A DNA stretch of 7,924 nucleotides from NCBI GenBank assembly GCA_017861415.1, contig JAGFXS010000058.1, positions 1 to 7,924 on the forward strand. The letters are read 5' to 3'. Below are positions 5,735 through 7,924 of this stretch, piece after piece. The stretch comes from Bacillota bacterium. Its GTDB lineage: Bacteria > Bacillota > Clostridia > Oscillospirales > Oscillospiraceae. Below the pieces are notes generated by a model, which saw only the letters and a list, made by a program, of their open reading frames with translations, did not search any database and was not told the DNA's origin. Position numbers and translations under genes: made by a program. Within the stretch, counting starts at the first letter, position 1. Each line of letters opens with the position of its first letter.

Positions 5735-6145
5735 TTAAATAATAATTCCTTCACAATGATCAATTTCATGCTGTATTATTTGCGCTGTCCAACCGGTGAA
5801 GACCTTATATCTAGTCTGGAAGTCTCTATTCTGGTACTGTACCTTGATTGACTTCCAGCGCTTGGTATGATGCCTGTCGGTCAGGGATAAACACCCTTCT
5901 TCGGCCTCATATGGCTCAGAGCGCTTAATGATTTCGGGATTAAACATAACCATATACTTGCCCTCGTTATCAAAAGCAATGATCCGCTTGTTCACTCCGA
6001 TCATATTGGCTGCCATGCCAACGCAACCTTTCGCATTATCCGTAAGTGTATCTAGTAAATCATCTGCTACCAACAAATCGTCCGGTGTTGCAGTTTCTGC
6101 CTTCTGCGCTAGAAAAGCTATGTCTTTACATATTGGTCGTATCAT
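5735..6145 (-). CDS. def: Peptide deformylase, short clostridial type, next to the recombinase
   Basis: The protein is 136 residues. Peptide deformylase removes the N-formyl group from new proteins at the ribosome, using a metal ion. Motif II EEGCLSL supplies metal ligand C85. Motif III QHEIDH supplies H126 and H130 plus catalytic E127. Motif I reads CVGMAANMIG (41-50), where most deformylases have GxGLAAxQxG, so the usual glutamine is methionine (M48) and the first glycine is cysteine. I recall this variant from other short clostridial deformylases, so it is probably a subfamily trait and not decay. The protein ends right after motif III, shorter than the usual 150-190 residues. ATG 6145 is preceded by AAAAGAGG seven bases upstream. 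It starts 24 bases after the recombinase stop on the same strand, so the two are likely cotranscribed. It may be element cargo and a second deformylase besides a housekeeping one (inference). Activity is uncertain because of M48. Confidence 0.88.
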   Translation of the reverse strand: MIRPICKDIAFLAQKAETATPDDLLVADDLLDTLTDNAKGCVGMAANMIGVNKRIIAFDNEGKYMVMFNPEIIKRSEPYEAEEGCLSLTDRHHTKRWKSIKVQYQNRDFQTRYKVFTGWTAQIIQHEIDHCEGIII

Positions 6146-6169
6146 TTGGCTACCTCTTTTCCGCTGCGT

Positions 6170-7804
6170 CTAGTAGGGCCGATATGGCTCATGTTTCGGA
6201 ATTTGCAGTTTTGGGAATAAATACAGCTGCATATTGCTCTCGGCCCAGCGCCCGCCAACGCTTTTTGAGTAGATCACCTTTTCTAAGACCTCCTTTAGGA
6301 GGTCGTTTTTTTCAGTGGGAGAAGTCAGCGTTTCATATTCCGCAAGCACTTTTTTAATATTGGGAACGAGCCGCCTTTGATTTTCTAAGCTGAGCTGCTC
6401 ATTTTGGAATCTTTTTTTCGCCTCTTCCACGGCATTGCTGATGCTAGTCGCCTTGGCTGCCAGCAACCGGGAACGCTCTAAGAATAAATCCTTGTCATAG
6501 ATGCCCTGCTCCAAAAGGTCATAGAGAGAGCTCTGCTGCGCCTTTATGGTGGCCAATTCATTGGTGAGCCGGATGAGTTCCTTTTCGTTTGCCGCCAAGC
6601 TGGCATCCTGCCCAGGCGCATTAAAGGCGGAGCTGTCGGCATGGTAATCTTCAAGCCAGCGCTGTAGCCCGTCAAGCAAGGCCCTTTCCACGACTTCCAG
6701 TGGAGATCCCACGCCAGAACATTTGGCGGTGGGACATTTGATCATCAGCCATTCCCGGCGGTTAGCTTTGCGCTGAGGCATCCCAAGCAAGGAGCGCCCG
6801 CACACAGAGCAAATCAGTAGTCCCGCCAGTGGGTTGGACAACTGGGTGCGAGGCGGTATCGGCGTATGAGATCGTGAAGCCCGCAGGTGACAAGCAAGCT
6901 CCCAGGTTTCCTTGGAAATAATGGGATCATGAAGCCCCTCAATTAGTTGAGCATCCTTTTTAAGGGGTCTGCTCTCCACAACGATTCCATCTCGCATCCG
7001 CTTTTCTACAGCGCGATAGCCCCAGCGAACGTATCCTGCGTAGGTGGGATTTACTAAAATCTCCTTCACCGCAGAGGAAGTCCAGGGCTTGCCACTAGGG
7101 GAAGAGAGGCCACGAGCATTCAGTATGTTGGCGATGGTATAGGCTCCATAGGTGCGCCGATTGCCGCCCTCCTGCAGTTCACCGACAGTATACAAATCAA
7201 ATATCTTTTTAACCATCTCTGCCGCCTCTGGGACCACCTGCAGTGACCAGCCCTTCTGCCCGGTCAGCTTGACACGCTCATATCCGCAGGGAGCCGATCC
7301 GGCAATGTACTTCCCCTCACTGAGAGAGGCCATCCGGCCGCGTTGCTGGCGGCGGTTGATGGACTTGTACTCCCGCCGGGACATGAATAAGCCAAACTCA
7401 AAGTATTCTCCGTCTGCCTCATTGGCTGGGTCATAGACTCGATCCGGAGTAATAATCCGCGTCCCCGAGTATTCAAAGGTTTCTGCCACAATACCCTGAT
7501 CTCGGGTGTTACCACGGGCAAGACGGGCAACCTCCATGACCAGCACACCAGCATACCGGCCTGTTTCCACGGCAGCCAGTAGCTTTTGCATCTCCGGGCG
7601 TTCTGCAATGGTGTCGCCGCTGGCTATCTCCTCATAGATGTGGGTAATAAAGTAGCCACTATTCTTTGCCAAGGAGATGAGGGTGTCACGATGACGCTGG
7701 AGCGTGTCGGCAATGCCCGTAACAGACTCCAATTCACGATCCTTACGGGATTTGCGCAGGTATATGAGATATTGAGCTGTCGGTATGGTGTCAAATTGAG
7801 CCAT
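6170..7804 (-). CDS. Large serine recombinase (site-specific integrase/excisionase)
   Basis: The protein is 544 residues, typical for large serine recombinases. The catalytic resolvase domain spans about 10-155: YLIYLRKSRKD with nucleophile S19, ASGDTIAERPEMQKLL, and EVARLARGNTRD with R94 and R97. The recombinase DNA-binding domain follows (about 165-290; APCGYERVK, TYGAYTIANILNARG, WTSSAVKEILVNPTYAGYV). Next is a zinc ribbon with C332, C335, C357 and C362 (ICSVCGRSLLG, IKCPTAKC). A charged coiled-coil insertion lies at about 400-480. These enzymes join or excise DNA between attP and attB sites and often need a directionality factor to excise. None is visible here. ATG 7804 has AAAGGG six bases upstream; there is no in-frame start further up. 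All domains and catalytic residues look intact, so it is probably functional. It presumably moved the element that carries it and the deformylase gene. Confidence 0.95.
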   Translation of the reverse strand: MAQFDTIPTAQYLIYLRKSRKDRELESVTGIADTLQRHRDTLISLAKNSGYFITHIYEEIASGDTIAERPEMQKLLAAVETGRYAGVLVMEVARLARGNTRDQGIVAETFEYSGTRIITPDRVYDPANEADGEYFEFGLFMSRREYKSINRRQQRGRMASLSEGKYIAGSAPCGYERVKLTGQKGWSLQVVPEAAEMVKKIFDLYTVGELQEGGNRRTYGAYTIANILNARGLSSPSGKPWTSSAVKEILVNPTYAGYVRWGYRAVEKRMRDGIVVESRPLKKDAQLIEGLHDPIISKETWELACHLRASRSHTPIPPRTQLSNPLAGLLICSVCGRSLLGMPQRKANRREWLMIKCPTAKCSGVGSPLEVVERALLDGLQRWLEDYHADSSAFNAPGQDASLAANEKELIRLTNELATIKAQQSSLYDLLEQGIYDKDLFLERSRLLAAKATSISNAVEEAKKRFQNEQLSLENQRRLVPNIKKVLAEYETLTSPTEKNDLLKEVLEKVIYSKSVGGRWAESNMQLYLFPKLQIPKHEPYRPY

Positions 7805-7846
7805 GGTAATCCCTTTCTTAGCAGGACACCTCCTGGCGGCATTACC
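7805..7846 (-). promoter_or_regulatory. Recombinase mRNA leader with nested hairpin around the ribosome binding site
   Basis: On the - strand the leader reads GGTAAT (7846-7841) and later ATTACC (7810-7805), complementary arms directly before ATG 7804. Between them a perfect hairpin CAGGA-GGTG-TCCTG (7835-7822) holds the strong Shine-Dalgarno-like AGGAGGTG, about 22 bases from the ATG and too far for normal use. The properly placed ribosome binding site is the weaker AAAGGG (7816-7811). Folding would place the start region beside a stem, so translation may be throttled. This is inferred from pairing only. Confidence 0.4.
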
Positions 7847-7857
7847 TGAAGGCGGCA
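7835..7857. repeat. Short direct repeat upstream of the recombinase gene
   Basis: GGCGGCA occurs at 7835-7841 and 7851-7857, 16 bases apart start to start. It is in the transcribed leader between promoter and gene. Such paired repeats can be protein binding sites or part of a recombinase attachment site, but seven bases is short and chance is possible. Confidence 0.3.
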
Positions 7858-7869
7858 GTATTGTATATA

Positions 7870-7898
7870 ATTATATCTTATTTAAGATTGAAAGCCAA
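7870..7898 (-). promoter_or_regulatory. Promoter of the recombinase gene with a dyad in its spacer
   Basis: On the - strand, -35 TTGGCT (7898-7893) and a perfect -10 TATAAT (7875-7870) are separated by 17 bases. Transcription would start near 7863, about 58 bases before the ATG. The spacer contains a perfect dyad ATCTTA-TT-TAAGAT (7875-7888), well placed for a repressor. A further copy of the half-site TAAGAT is at 7911-7916. The -10 lies in a 12-bp palindrome ATATAATTATAT (7865-7876), which also offers TATAAT on the + strand but without a matching -35. Confidence 0.65.
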
Positions 7899-7924
7899 TG
7901 ACAAAAATGGTAAGATATTCAAAG

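Noticed and set aside
5539..5742. Small + strand open frame of 67 codons
   Set aside because: It has no ribosome binding site and no recognisable protein features, and it lies in AT-rich DNA next to the - strand deformylase. Likely chance.
7624..7842. - strand frame starting at 7842, preceding and overlapping the recombinase in another frame
   Set aside because: Its ATG has no ribosome binding site before it and most of it overlaps conserved recombinase coding sequence in a different frame.
1..7924. CRISPR arrays, tRNA, rRNA or known riboswitches
   Set aside because: No regularly spaced repeats, no tRNA-like cloverleaf and no conserved aptamer sequence could be recognised by eye on either strand.

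Overview
The window reads as a chromosomal segment of a spore-forming, anaerobic Clostridia member, probably Oscillospiraceae-like. This rests on the protein families, the strong purine-rich ribosome binding sites, the moderately GC-rich coding sequence and a remnant of a YaaH/SleL-type spore glycosyl hydrolase. It is a judgement from style, not a database result. The left two thirds (1-4861) are ordinary chromosome on the + strand. The right third (about 5360-7924) looks like the end of an integrated mobile element transcribed on the - strand.

Left region: the 3' two thirds of tex (transcription accessory / S1 RNA-binding protein) runs in from the window edge and stops at 1515. A hairpin and a good extended -10 promoter follow. 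Next comes a Crp/Fnr-family regulator (1704-2372), then thioredoxin (2465-2773), a single-domain rhodanese (2770-3078, ATGA overlap with thioredoxin) and a 566-residue CoA-disulfide/persulfide reductase with a C-terminal rhodanese domain (3161-4861). A strong hairpin terminator closes the block at 4883-4924. Together these genes make a coherent sulfane-sulfur/thiol-redox module: the rhodaneses move persulfide sulfur, the flavoprotein reduces it with NAD(P)H, thioredoxin keeps thiols reduced, and the Crp/Fnr protein, which has two closely spaced cysteines, is the likely regulator. Dyads of the same form (CAAGG/CCTTG half-sites 15 bases apart) lie in front of both the regulator and thioredoxin genes.

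Right region: on the - strand, facing the terminator, lies only the C-terminal part of a GH18 spore-type hydrolase (4928-5359). Its homology breaks off at a short dyad (ATACG-N8-CGTAT, 5351-5368). Beyond it is about 375 bases of AT-rich sequence with no convincing gene, then a short peptide deformylase (5735-6145) and a 544-residue large serine recombinase (6170-7804). The last two are separated by only 24 bases. The recombinase has its own promoter, with a perfect dyad in the -35/-10 spacer, and a leader that can fold over the ribosome binding site.

The simplest reading is that a serine-recombinase element inserted into a GH18 sporulation/germination gene, leaving its left junction at about 5359. 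The rest of the element and the N-terminal half of the GH18 gene would lie to the right of the window. Whether the insertion is a dead end or is excised during sporulation cannot be seen from here.
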